DNA of 64,000 nt from contig CAKSFR010000004.1 in assembly GCA_934454635.1 (NCBI GenBank), positions 92,393 to 156,392 on the forward strand, given 5' to 3'. The translations under genes and the position numbers were made by a program. The notes beneath the pieces are model-generated. The model searched no databases, had not been told where the DNA came from, and saw only the letters and a list, made by a program, of their open reading frames with translations. The stretch is from an uncultured Ruminiclostridium sp. Its GTDB lineage: Bacteria; Bacillota; Clostridia; Oscillospirales; Ruminococcaceae. Positions 41,808-49,874 of this stretch are shown here, piece after piece (the stretch's first letter is position 1; each line of letters starts with the position of its first letter).

Positions 41808-43028
41808 TTACGTCCCGAAGCTTCCGTATTTCTGCACGAACTGCTGCGTGTTAAGATATTCAAACCCAAGCACGTCCGCAGAAATATGACAGCTCATCGA
41901 ATACAGCATAACGCCCTCCCAATCGCCCTTTTCGTAGCAGCAGGAAAGGTGATATATGTCGCTGAAAATTCCGCCGCCGTGGATACTCTGCTTAATTTCG
42001 TCTGATACAGGCAAGTCGTCAAGCGCCTTTGAAAGCGCCGCGTCAGTGCTTCCCGTTACTATGGAAATAAGTCCCATAAGATACGCTTCCATGCTTCGCG
42101 AGCCTACTCCGCCGCCCGAGTTGAGAGAAATTCTTTCACAAAAACGTGCGCGGAACAACGCAAGGCGCAGTATTTCCGCAGGCGCGTTGCGGTTCAGGCG
42201 CTGAAGTCCGACAAGATATATCCACTCTTTAAGGCGGTCGATACCGAGCATTACGAGCGCCTGCTGAACCGTCGAAACAGTATTGCTCTTGTCAGCGCAA
42301 ATCTGATTGATTACCTTCAGTAGCTTTATCGTAAGCACGGGGTCGGTCGAAATGACCGCCGATATGTACGCAATGTTAGGTTCGGGGCTGTACAAAAGCG
42401 CAAGTATCTGCAAAAAAGTCTTTATCATAGGACCGCCCGAGCGCTTTGTTTCAAGCACCGGCTTTGAATAAAACTCTCCGCGCACATAATCTATGCCGTT
42501 TTCGCGGGCAAATTCAAACTGATCCTGTGATTCAACATTTTCCGCAACGCTCAGCTTGCCCTTTTCGCGGCACTTCTTCACGGTAACGATTATATCGTCA
42601 GCGTCGGAATTTATATCGAATCGAATAACGTCCGCAAAGTTGAAAAGCTTTGAATGCTCCTCCGAATAAGTCATTCCCGATATTGCGATTCTGTATCCGA
42701 GCCGTTTAAGCTGCATACACTTCTGGAGCGTTTCCGCGTCGGCAAGCATTTCCGTCGACGCAGCGATTATCAGCTTTTCTTTTAAGAACAGCTCCTGAAA
42801 ATTCTCTTTCAGCAGGCGCGGCGAAAAGCGAACATAAACCGTTTTCCTCTCAAAAAGCGTCTGCATATTTTCTTTCAGAAACAGCTTTGCGCTTTCAACC
42901 TCTTCATCTGTCGCAAGTTCGTCGGACATTGCGGGATTTTCGGGCGAAACAAAGCAATACAAAAGCTCGTATGCGTCGGTTGCACCCTGCTGATTGAAAA
43001 TAGGCTGTTTTGAAATCAAAAAGCTCAT
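41808..43028 (-). CDS. EAL/HDOD signalling protein (YuxH family), catalytically degenerate
   Basis: 406 residues. N-terminal EAL-like domain (SKQPIFNQQGATDAYELLYC, residues 1-200) in which the DDFG metal site is replaced by SGMTYS and the EGVE motif by ENVE, so c-di-GMP hydrolysis is unlikely. The C-terminal HDOD domain (about 205-390; LQILALLYSPEPNIAYISAVISTDPVLTIKLLKVINQ) is a non-catalytic HD fold. YuxH-type proteins are signalling adaptors of unclear role. Downstream of an ABC ATPase and FapA-like gene on the same strand. Confidence 0.88.
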   Translation of the reverse strand: MSFLISKQPIFNQQGATDAYELLYCFVSPENPAMSDELATDEEVESAKLFLKENMQTLFERKTVYVRFSPRLLKENFQELFLKEKLIIAASTEMLADAETLQKCMQLKRLGYRIAISGMTYSEEHSKLFNFADVIRFDINSDADDIIVTVKKCREKGKLSVAENVESQDQFEFARENGIDYVRGEFYSKPVLETKRSGGPMIKTFLQILALLYSPEPNIAYISAVISTDPVLTIKLLKVINQICADKSNTVSTVQQALVMLGIDRLKEWIYLVGLQRLNRNAPAEILRLALFRARFCERISLNSGGGVGSRSMEAYLMGLISIVTGSTDAALSKALDDLPVSDEIKQSIHGGGIFSDIYHLSCCYEKGDWEGVMLYSMSCHISADVLGFEYLNTQQFVQKYGSFGT

Positions 43029-43083
43029 ATATTCAAGGATTCCTTCCGTAATATTTTATCTATACGCCGATTTAAAATTAGCA

Positions 43084-43785
43084 TTACCACTCAATTTCTT
43101 CGACCGGCGTAGGCTTTTCGTTAATGGCAACCTCTCTGACCTTACTGTTTTTCAGCCGTATCACCCTGTCAGCCATAGGCGCTATCGCCGAGTTGTGCGT
43201 AACGAGAACAACGGTCATGCCGCTGTTCCGGCAGGTGTCCTGAAGCAGCTTCAGTATCATTTTGCCCGTGTTATAGTCGAGAGCGCCGGTCGGCTCGTCG
43301 CAAAGCAGCAGCTTCGGCTTTTTGGCAAGAGCTCGGGCTATCGCGACGCGCTGCTGTTCGCCGCCGGAGAGCTGCGCGGGAAAGTTGTCCATTCTCTCCG
43401 AAAGCCCTACCTGCGCAAGAATTTCCTCCGCAGGAATAAAGTCCTTGCAGGTCTGAGCGGCAAGCTCAATATTCTCCTTAGCCGTGAGATTCTGGATAAG
43501 GTTGTAGAACTGGAAAATAAAACCGATTTCATACCGACGGTACGAAATAAGCTCTTTTTTTGAGTATTTTGCAATGTCTTTCCCGTCAACAAGTATGCTT
43601 CCCTCGTCGATAGTGTCCATTCCGCCAAGCATATTAAGCACGGTCGTTTTTCCCGAGCCCGACGGTCCGAGAACGATTGCCAGCTCGCCTTTTTCTATTT
43701 CAAATGAAATTCCGTCCGAAGCGTTTATGGTTATTTCGCCCATACGATAACGCTTATAGACGTCCTTTACGGTCACAAAACCCAT
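43084..43785 (-). CDS. MacB/LolD-type ABC ATPase without adjacent permease
   Basis: 233 residues. Walker A GPSGSGKT, signature [15 protein letters not shown], Walker [12 protein letters not shown], switch VTHNS. Clearly the MacB/LolD branch, but both neighbours are signalling-type genes (FapA-like upstream, EAL/HDOD downstream) and no permease follows. It may serve the FtsX-type permease encoded 1.4 kb away or one elsewhere. Confidence 0.92.
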   Translation of the reverse strand: MGFVTVKDVYKRYRMGEITINASDGISFEIEKGELAIVLGPSGSGKTTVLNMLGGMDTIDEGSILVDGKDIAKYSKKELISYRRYEIGFIFQFYNLIQNLTAKENIELAAQTCKDFIPAEEILAQVGLSERMDNFPAQLSGGEQQRVAIARALAKKPKLLLCDEPTGALDYNTGKMILKLLQDTCRNSGMTVVLVTHNSAIAPMADRVIRLKNSKVREVAINEKPTPVEEIEW

Positions 43786-43795
43786 TGCCTGCTCC

Positions 43796-45166
43796 TTATC
43801 TTATCTTGATTTCGCCGTCGCTGTCCATACGCACCACGCACTGTCCGTTAAGCTTATCAACGACAAGCTGTTCTCCGTTTATTTTTATTACAACGCCGGG
43901 GAAAAGGCTTCTGCGAATGCGTATGCAAAGGTCGCTGTTGTTATCGATCTCTTCGTCTATCTGCTTTATGCGGTCGAGCATATCCTTTATCTCGCGGCGG
44001 TGAACAAACTTCGCACGGATAGAGGTCGTGAGCATTTCCTCGCGTTCCTGCGTAATTCCGCCTGCTTTTTTCTGTTCCTGAAGCGCTCTGCATATTTTTT
44101 CGATTTGGTCAAGCTGTCGCCTAAATTCGGCGATGCGCTTCGTTTTATCGTTTTTCTCTTCCGCGAGAATTGCGACATTTCCGAGAACCAGCATAGTTTT
44201 TGCATATGTATCGGAGCCGATTATATTAGCTTCAATATTCGACAGGCAGGTATACTTCCCTCCGACTATCGCACCCTTTCCGTTTGAAGCGGAAAGCTGT
44301 CCGTTACAGAAAGCCTGACACGCGACAAAGCTCTGCGCTGTCAGCTTTTCCTTTGCGTTAAGCGTACAGTTCTCAAAGAACGACGCGGAAATATTTCTTC
44401 CCGAAAGATCCGCCGCAACCGCCCCGACGCGCACGGATATATCGCCGTCCGCTCTGATTTTCGTTCCCGTAACGGTTCCGAGAACGGTCACGCTTCCGTT
44501 TGAGTGGATTTCATACCCTTCGTTCGTGTTGCCCTTTACGGTAACGTTTCCGATAAAATCTATATTTCCGACTGACGCGTCAACGTCGCCGTTTATAACG
44601 ACTTCTTTATCAACAACGAAGTGATTCTTGTTCCAGCGCAGATTTCCCGAAACTGCCGCAATAAGCTTTCTGCCGTCCTCGGTAAGCGCAACGCCGTTTC
44701 CGACAATGAATGTCGGCTGTCTGCCCGGGTACTGTGCAACTGTTATTCCGCGTATATCAATTCCCGGTTCGCCCTGCGTTTCGGGTGTGATTTCGGCAAT
44801 AACGGCGCCCTCTTGGATATTGCGGATAAAACCGAGGTCGCGGTAGTTCACGTTACCGAACTCGTCCTCGACAAATTCCTGCGTATCCTTCTGTTCAAAT
44901 TTATATTCAACAAAACCGTCCTTACCGTCCACGGGGCGTTCGCCGCGGGCAATGACTATACTGCGACCGTACTGATTTTTTTCAAAAATATCGCGCATTG
45001 CCTGCTCGTTAAGGTTTCGGCGAATACCGTTCTTCGCAGCTTCCGCGCAAAGTTCGTCATATGTAACGGGCTTGCCGCCGAACTGCGCCTCGTTTACGAT
45101 AACGCTTGCCGACATATATTTATCGTCAATATTGAAAGTGATACTTCCGTTGATAGGTTCCGGCAT
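43796..45166 (-). CDS. FapA family protein (DUF342)
   Basis: 456 residues. N-terminal dimer-like region followed by the DUF342 beta-helix (residues about 170-310: NGDVDASVGNIDFIGNVTVKGNTNEGYEIHSNGSVTVLGTVTGTKIRADGDISVRVG) and a C-terminal coiled coil (EFRRQLDQIEKICRALQEQKKAGG...MLDRIKQIDEEI). In other bacteria the family is linked to flagella or polymyxin regulation, but no flagellar gene is seen here, so the role is open. Confidence 0.88.
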   Translation of the reverse strand: MPEPINGSITFNIDDKYMSASVIVNEAQFGGKPVTYDELCAEAAKNGIRRNLNEQAMRDIFEKNQYGRSIVIARGERPVDGKDGFVEYKFEQKDTQEFVEDEFGNVNYRDLGFIRNIQEGAVIAEITPETQGEPGIDIRGITVAQYPGRQPTFIVGNGVALTEDGRKLIAAVSGNLRWNKNHFVVDKEVVINGDVDASVGNIDFIGNVTVKGNTNEGYEIHSNGSVTVLGTVTGTKIRADGDISVRVGAVAADLSGRNISASFFENCTLNAKEKLTAQSFVACQAFCNGQLSASNGKGAIVGGKYTCLSNIEANIIGSDTYAKTMLVLGNVAILAEEKNDKTKRIAEFRRQLDQIEKICRALQEQKKAGGITQEREEMLTTSIRAKFVHRREIKDMLDRIKQIDEEIDNNSDLCIRIRRSLFPGVVIKINGEQLVVDKLNGQCVVRMDSDGEIKIR

Positions 45167-45293
45167 ATCATTCCCACCTTTCCTGCGGAAAATGTCATTT
45201 CTGTATTTCGCGGTACTGCAAAATACTTCCCCTTATATTATATCACATTTTTTTCGATTTTTCCATACTTATTGATGAAAAAAATCCGTATTA

Positions 45294-47669
45294 TTATATT
45301 TTTGTCATTTTTGCAAAATTTGCCATGAGCTTTTTTGTGCCAACCGTATCAAAGCTTATCTCCAAGAACGTATCGTTTCCGACAGGCTTGCACGAAACAA
45401 TGGTTCCGTCGCCGAAAAGCTTATGGTGAACACGTTCTCCGGCAGAATAGCTCTGCGCGGGCGCGGTTTCGGGTTTTACGACGCTTCTGCGAACAGCCTG
45501 CTCCTTGAGATAATTCGGCTTGGGCGAAATCCCCCCCGCGCGGCGCGGCGAATCGGAAGAAGCGGGCATGACGCGCTTTGCCTTATCAACAATTTCCACA
45601 TATTCCTGCGGTATTTCACCGATAAAGCGCGACACGCGATTGCGCATAGTCTGACCGTAGAGAAGTCGGTTCTCCGCCGTTGTTATATAAAGCCTGCGCT
45701 TTGCCCGCGTTATCGCAACATAGCAAAGACGGCGTTCTTCTTCAAGCTCAAACTGGTCGGAAACGCTTCTGAACGACGGGAAAATATTTTCCTCGGCACC
45801 GATAAGGAATACGCTCTCAAATTCCAGTCCTTTTGCGGCGTGCATGGTCATAAGAACTACCTTGTCGTCGTCCGCGTCATAGCTGTCCATGTCCGTGATA
45901 AGCGCAACCTGTTCAAGGTAATCAAAGAGGCTGTGACTCTCGTTTTCCTCGCAGAAGGTTATCATCGCGGACTTCAATTCCTTGATATTTTCAAGGCGCC
46001 CCGCGCCCTCCTCGCCCTGCGCCGTAAGCATAAGCGAATATCCCGACTGTTCTAGAACGTCGTCGAGTATATCGGTCAGCTCGCGCTCCTCAGCCGTGTC
46101 AATAAGCTCACGGAACATCTTCGCCACGGGAAGCAGCGCCTTTGATTTTTTCGATATGCTCGAAAATTCCTCACAGCGCTCCATTACCTCGATAGGACTT
46201 ATGCCCAGTCCGACCGATATGCGCACGATTTCCTCCTGCGTTGCGTCGCCGATACCGCGCTTCGGCTCGTTTATTATTCGCGAAAATCTCACCGTATCAT
46301 TAGGATTGCAGATAACGCTCAGGTATGCGAGAACGTCGCGGATCTCCTTGCGGTCGTAGAACTTTGTGCCGCCGATGATCCTGTACGGGACAGCCATTTT
46401 TCCGAGAACAAGCTCGAAAGTACGCGACTGCGCATTCGTTCTGTAAAGAATTGCGTTGTCGCTGAATTTTCCGCCGTTTTCTTTCGCCGCGAGTATCTCA
46501 TTTCCCACAAAAAGCGCTTCCGCCTGTTCGTCCGAAAAGCGACACACCTTTATCTTTTCGCCGTCGCCGAGATCCGACCAAAGGTTCTTCTCCTTATGCT
46601 GCGTATTGTTGCGGATCACAGCGTTCGCCGCGTCGAGAATATTGGTCGTCGAGCGATAATTCTGCTCAAGCTTTATGACCTTGCTGTCGAACTCATTCTC
46701 AAACGAAAGGATATTTTCGATAGTTGCGCCGCGGAAGCGGTAAATCGACTGGTCCTCATCACCTACGACGCAGAGATTCCCGCGTTCGCCCGCAAGCTGC
46801 TTTACAAGACGATACTGCGCCGAGTTCGTGTCCTGATACTCGTCAACCATTATGTAATCGAAATGATTCTGCCAGTATTCAAGCGCGTTTTTATCCTTGT
46901 CGAACACCTCGACCGTTTTCATGATAATATCGTCGAAATCAAGCGCGTTTGCAGCTTTCAGACGGCGCTGATATTCAATATATATTTCGCGTATCGTAGA
47001 AAGCTGAAAGTCCCGTTCGCCTTTTTGGTTCACTGCGGGGAACTGCTCCGCGGTTATCAGCTTGTCCTTTGCGCGGGAAATTGCGTTCTGAATAACTTTT
47101 TCGGGAAACGTTTTGTTGGAAATGTTCATCGCGTCGAGAATGGATTTTATCACCCGCTTGCTGTCGTCGGTGTCGTAAATCGTGAAATTTGAGCTGTAAC
47201 CGAGCGCTTCAATGCTTCTGCGGAGTATTTTAACGCAGCAGGAATGGAACGTCGAAGCCCACACGTCAGCCGCAGGCGCGTTCATTCTCGCGAGGCGCTC
47301 CTTCAGCTCCGCAGCAGCCTTGTTCGTAAACGTTACGGCAAGAATTTTCCACGGACGAACGCGGTTGAACCCGATAAGCTCGGAAAGATGCCCGATAACC
47401 TCGGGAGAATTTTCATATCTCCCCTCAACGTAAAAATTCAGAAAGCGCTCGTCGTCAGCCGAAAGCTGCGGAACATAGTCGCTGTGGTAGGCGTTCCCGA
47501 AAAGCAGCATATTTGCGATGCGGTTACAGAGAACCGTGGTCTTTCCGCTTCCCGCGCCCGCGATTATAAGCACCGCGCCGTCAAGCTGAAAAACAGCCTT
47601 GCGCTGCTGCGGATTCATTCCCGAAAAATAGCGTTCGAGAGCCTTTTTCTTGATTGTCATGTAGTCCAT
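45294..47669 (-). CDS. pcrA: ATP-dependent DNA helicase PcrA/UvrD
   Basis: 791 residues; start ATG at 47669 after AAAGGA, since the longer frame lacks a ribosome site. Superfamily 1A motifs: LNPQQRKAV-like [70 protein letters not shown] and YVAITRAKRRLYI. The basic C-terminal linker leads to a Tudor-like end (GERVHHKLFGDGTIVSC) that in PcrA contacts RNA polymerase. Acts in repair and in removing stalled transcription complexes. Confidence 0.96.
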   Translation of the reverse strand: MDYMTIKKKALERYFSGMNPQQRKAVFQLDGAVLIIAGAGSGKTTVLCNRIANMLLFGNAYHSDYVPQLSADDERFLNFYVEGRYENSPEVIGHLSELIGFNRVRPWKILAVTFTNKAAAELKERLARMNAPAADVWASTFHSCCVKILRRSIEALGYSSNFTIYDTDDSKRVIKSILDAMNISNKTFPEKVIQNAISRAKDKLITAEQFPAVNQKGERDFQLSTIREIYIEYQRRLKAANALDFDDIIMKTVEVFDKDKNALEYWQNHFDYIMVDEYQDTNSAQYRLVKQLAGERGNLCVVGDEDQSIYRFRGATIENILSFENEFDSKVIKLEQNYRSTTNILDAANAVIRNNTQHKEKNLWSDLGDGEKIKVCRFSDEQAEALFVGNEILAAKENGGKFSDNAILYRTNAQSRTFELVLGKMAVPYRIIGGTKFYDRKEIRDVLAYLSVICNPNDTVRFSRIINEPKRGIGDATQEEIVRISVGLGISPIEVMERCEEFSSISKKSKALLPVAKMFRELIDTAEERELTDILDDVLEQSGYSLMLTAQGEEGAGRLENIKELKSAMITFCEENESHSLFDYLEQVALITDMDSYDADDDKVVLMTMHAAKGLEFESVFLIGAEENIFPSFRSVSDQFELEEERRLCYVAITRAKRRLYITTAENRLLYGQTMRNRVSRFIGEIPQEYVEIVDKAKRVMPASSDSPRRAGGISPKPNYLKEQAVRRSVVKPETAPAQSYSAGERVHHKLFGDGTIVSCKPVGNDTFLEISFDTVGTKKLMANFAKMTKI

Positions 47670-47691
47670 AAAAATCCTTTCATAAAAACAG

Positions 47692-47725
47692 CACAAACCC
47701 GACGCACATTTCTGCACGTCAGGTT
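47692..47725 (-). terminator. Possible terminator between SPFH gene and pcrA
   Basis: Imperfect minus-strand hairpin AACCTGACGTGCA-gaaa-TGTGCGTCGGGTT, followed 6 nt later by GTTTTT, between the SPFH stop and pcrA start. The T-run sits slightly far from the stem. Confidence 0.4.
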
Positions 47726-47745
47726 GTTTTGCTTTTTAATCGTTA

Positions 47746-48672
47746 TTATTCCTGAGACTGAGCTTCCGTTGCCGAACGTGCTGCGGAAGTCTGCTGCGAC
47801 TGCTCGCCGTCGAGCACCAGAAACGGATTAATCCCGTCGCTCATGACCTGCGGAAGCACACCGTTCCAGTTGGTTATTTTGAGGTATTCTATGTAGTTAG
47901 GGCTGTTCTCAAGCTTTTCCTGAACCACTTCGATAGCATAAGCCTGTGCGTCTGCGGTAAGCTTCTGGCTGTCCGCCTCCGCCTGCGCCGCAATAACGAT
48001 CTGCTTTGCTTCCTCTTCCTTTTCCTTTGTCTTATTTTCCATTTTCAGAGCGTCCTGTGCCGCGATAACCTTTGCCTGAATCGAGCTTTCAAACGCGTCG
48101 TCGAAGCTCAGGTTCTCGATCGCAAACGACTGGACGATAATTCCCTTGTCCGCAAGCAGCGGCTTCAGCTCGTCCTCGATGCGCTGCTGAACCTCACTTC
48201 TGGACTGAACAAGCTCCTCTGCCTTGACCTTGCCTATCTCATTTTTCGTTATCTTAGCAACGTTCTGAACCAGCAGCTTAGATTCAACGTTCGCCACTCC
48301 GACCTCTCTTATAATGTCCGAAAGCATTGACTTATCGTAGCTGTAGTTAAGCTTAAGTTTAAGCTCCTGAACTGTCTGAGTGTCGCTTGTATAGGCGTCC
48401 TCAACAGTCGAGTACACCTGCTCGCGTATATCTACCTGTTCAATTTCCTCGACAAACGGTACCTTAAAATTAAGACCCGCCGTGAGGTTGTCCTCAACAA
48501 TCTGCCCGAAGCGATATTTCACACCGATAAAGCCCTCGTTAACTATTGTGAAGCAGCTGAAAATCACCATGACCGCGAGAATGATTATGATCAGCGCAAT
48601 AACTATCTTGCCGCTGCCTTTCTTGACTTTTACTCCCTGATTCGGATTTGTAGAAAACTTGATATCTGCCAT
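47746..48672 (-). CDS. SPFH/prohibitin family membrane protein
   Basis: 308 residues. One N-terminal membrane helix (KIVIALIIIILAVMVIFSCF) then an SPFH domain (VNEGFIGVKYRFGQIVEDNLTAGLNFKVPFVEEIEQVDIREQVYS) and a long helix with coiled-coil character (about 190-250, KMENKTKEKEEEAKQIVIAAQAEADSQKL). Prohibitin-like proteins assemble into ring complexes that organise membrane microdomains or control FtsH; no protease gene is adjacent. Single gene with a promoter bracketed by two palindromes. Confidence 0.9.
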   Translation of the reverse strand: MADIKFSTNPNQGVKVKKGSGKIVIALIIIILAVMVIFSCFTIVNEGFIGVKYRFGQIVEDNLTAGLNFKVPFVEEIEQVDIREQVYSTVEDAYTSDTQTVQELKLKLNYSYDKSMLSDIIREVGVANVESKLLVQNVAKITKNEIGKVKAEELVQSRSEVQQRIEDELKPLLADKGIIVQSFAIENLSFDDAFESSIQAKVIAAQDALKMENKTKEKEEEAKQIVIAAQAEADSQKLTADAQAYAIEVVQEKLENSPNYIEYLKITNWNGVLPQVMSDGINPFLVLDGEQSQQTSAARSATEAQSQE

Positions 48673-48700
48673 GTTTTTTCCTTTCCATTCGTCTTTTTAT

Positions 48701-48787
48701 GTAAATTTAATTTACTGCAATTTCATTTTAGCATATTTTCTCAGTAATGTCAATAGCTTTTTTGAAATAAACGTAAATTTTATTTAC
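48701..48787 (-). promoter_or_regulatory. SPFH gene promoter with two flanking palindromes
   Basis: Minus-strand TTGACA (48748-48753), 17-nt spacer, TAAAAT (48725-48730). Near-identical 15-nt palindromes GTAAATTTAATTTAC (48701-48715, just downstream of the -10) and GTAAATTTTATTTAC (48773-48787, upstream of the -35) bracket it. The arrangement suggests a repressor bound at two sites. Confidence 0.65.
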
Positions 48788-48791
48788 AAGA

Positions 48792-49754
48792 TTATGAGGT
48801 GAACAGCTGCGACCAATATATTCCGTATCCTCCGCCGTAAGCTATGCCTACTCCGAGGTATTTATACTTGCTGTTGAGGATATTCGCGCGGTGCCCGGGC
48901 GAGTTCATCCAGCCGTCAACAACATCTGCGGGAGAAGCATAGCCTGCGGCAATGTTCTCTGCGGAAGCCCATGAAGTTATGCCGAAATCGTCAAGAACCG
49001 TAAAGCAGGCAGAACCGTCGGGGCGGTCGTGACTGTAATATGTCACAAGCTCGTCCGCGCGAACCTGTGCCGCCTTTTGCAGCGTTTCATCATATTCAAG
49101 CGCCGCAAGACCGTTGTTTTTGCGTTCGATATTCACAAGGCGCAGCACCTCTGCGGCAAAGTCGTCGGACGGCGCCTCGCCCTCGTTTTCGCTGTAACTC
49201 GACTGATTATCCTCGTCGGCTTCGACCTTGACAGTGCGTACCTTCGACTTTTTCCAGCCCTTTTTATACGCCGCAAGCTTTATCTCGCCGCTTCCGTAAA
49301 ATTCCGCAAAAGAATCCTCCGTGATGCTCTCGCCGTTGGTTTTTGACGGAGTCGAGCCGTCGAAAGTGACATAAACCGTCGAACCGCTCGGTACTGAAAT
49401 GTAATAATATGAATAATCTCCAACGCTGTCGGCAAGCTCCGCCGTAGGAGCTTTTACCCTCACGTCGATTTTCGCCTTGACCGAAGCCTTGCGGCTGCCG
49501 TTTTTATAAGCGGCGACCCGCAGAGTCAGCGGCTTTGTGATTTTAATCTTTCCCGTGTATTTTTTATCGCTGCTGTCGGGCTTTGAGCCGTCGGTCGTGT
49601 AATACAGCGTATAACCGGAACAGGAAACCGTAACGTTTGTATAACCGTTTTCATACGAGCGCAGAACCTTGATTTTCGGGGCTGCGGAAACGGAAATCGT
49701 AAAAAACGGAACACAAAGCGCAATTGTCAGCAGTACGGAAACGATCCTTTTCAT
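48792..49754 (-). CDS. Secreted CAP/SCP-domain protein with chitobiase-like N-terminal repeats
   Basis: 320 residues; start ATG at 49754 after GGAGGAAGAAA. Signal peptide (IVSVLLTIALCVPFFTISVSAA). Two short beta domains with the YYTTDGSKPDSS and VYVTFDGSTPSKTNG patterns (CHB_HEX_C-like, residues about 30-180), an acidic linker, then a CAP domain (about 200-320; VLRLVNIERKNNGLAALEYDETLQKAAQVRADELVTYYSHDRPDG and WMNSPGHRANILN), close to the YkwD branch found in sporulating Bacillota. Exported; role unknown. Confidence 0.9.
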   Translation of the reverse strand: MKRIVSVLLTIALCVPFFTISVSAAPKIKVLRSYENGYTNVTVSCSGYTLYYTTDGSKPDSSDKKYTGKIKITKPLTLRVAAYKNGSRKASVKAKIDVRVKAPTAELADSVGDYSYYYISVPSGSTVYVTFDGSTPSKTNGESITEDSFAEFYGSGEIKLAAYKKGWKKSKVRTVKVEADEDNQSSYSENEGEAPSDDFAAEVLRLVNIERKNNGLAALEYDETLQKAAQVRADELVTYYSHDRPDGSACFTVLDDFGITSWASAENIAAGYASPADVVDGWMNSPGHRANILNSKYKYLGVGIAYGGGYGIYWSQLFTS

Positions 49755-49773
49755 TTTCTTCCTCCATTCAGGG

Positions 49774-49788
49774 CGGCTCAGCCGCCGA
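49774..49788. repeat. GGCGGC/GCCGCC hairpin, partial copy of the 61.58-kb element
   Basis: GGCGGC-tca-GCCGCC. In reverse complement the flank reads GTGCGGCTTTTTC before the hairpin, nearly the same as GTACGGCTTTTTC before the first hairpin of cloverleaf 3, so this looks like a truncated relative. Confidence 0.5.
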
Positions 49789-49797
49789 AAAAGCCGC

Positions 49798-49874
49798 ACA
49801 ATACCAAAAGCCGCAGATAAAAAATCCGGTATAACCCACACTCGATTTTTTGTATAGCTTTTAATTAGTATTAT
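49798..49874. repeat. Diverged AT-rich inverted-repeat element
   Basis: About 77 bp. The right part (CTCGATTTTTTGTATAGC, TTTTAATTAGTATTATA) matches the 61.4-kb copy; the left end (ACAATACCAAAAGCCGCAGATAAAAAATCC) is a weak inverted match. The stop codon of the activase gene (49871-49873) lies in its right end. Fills the gap between that gene and the CAP gene. Confidence 0.6.
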
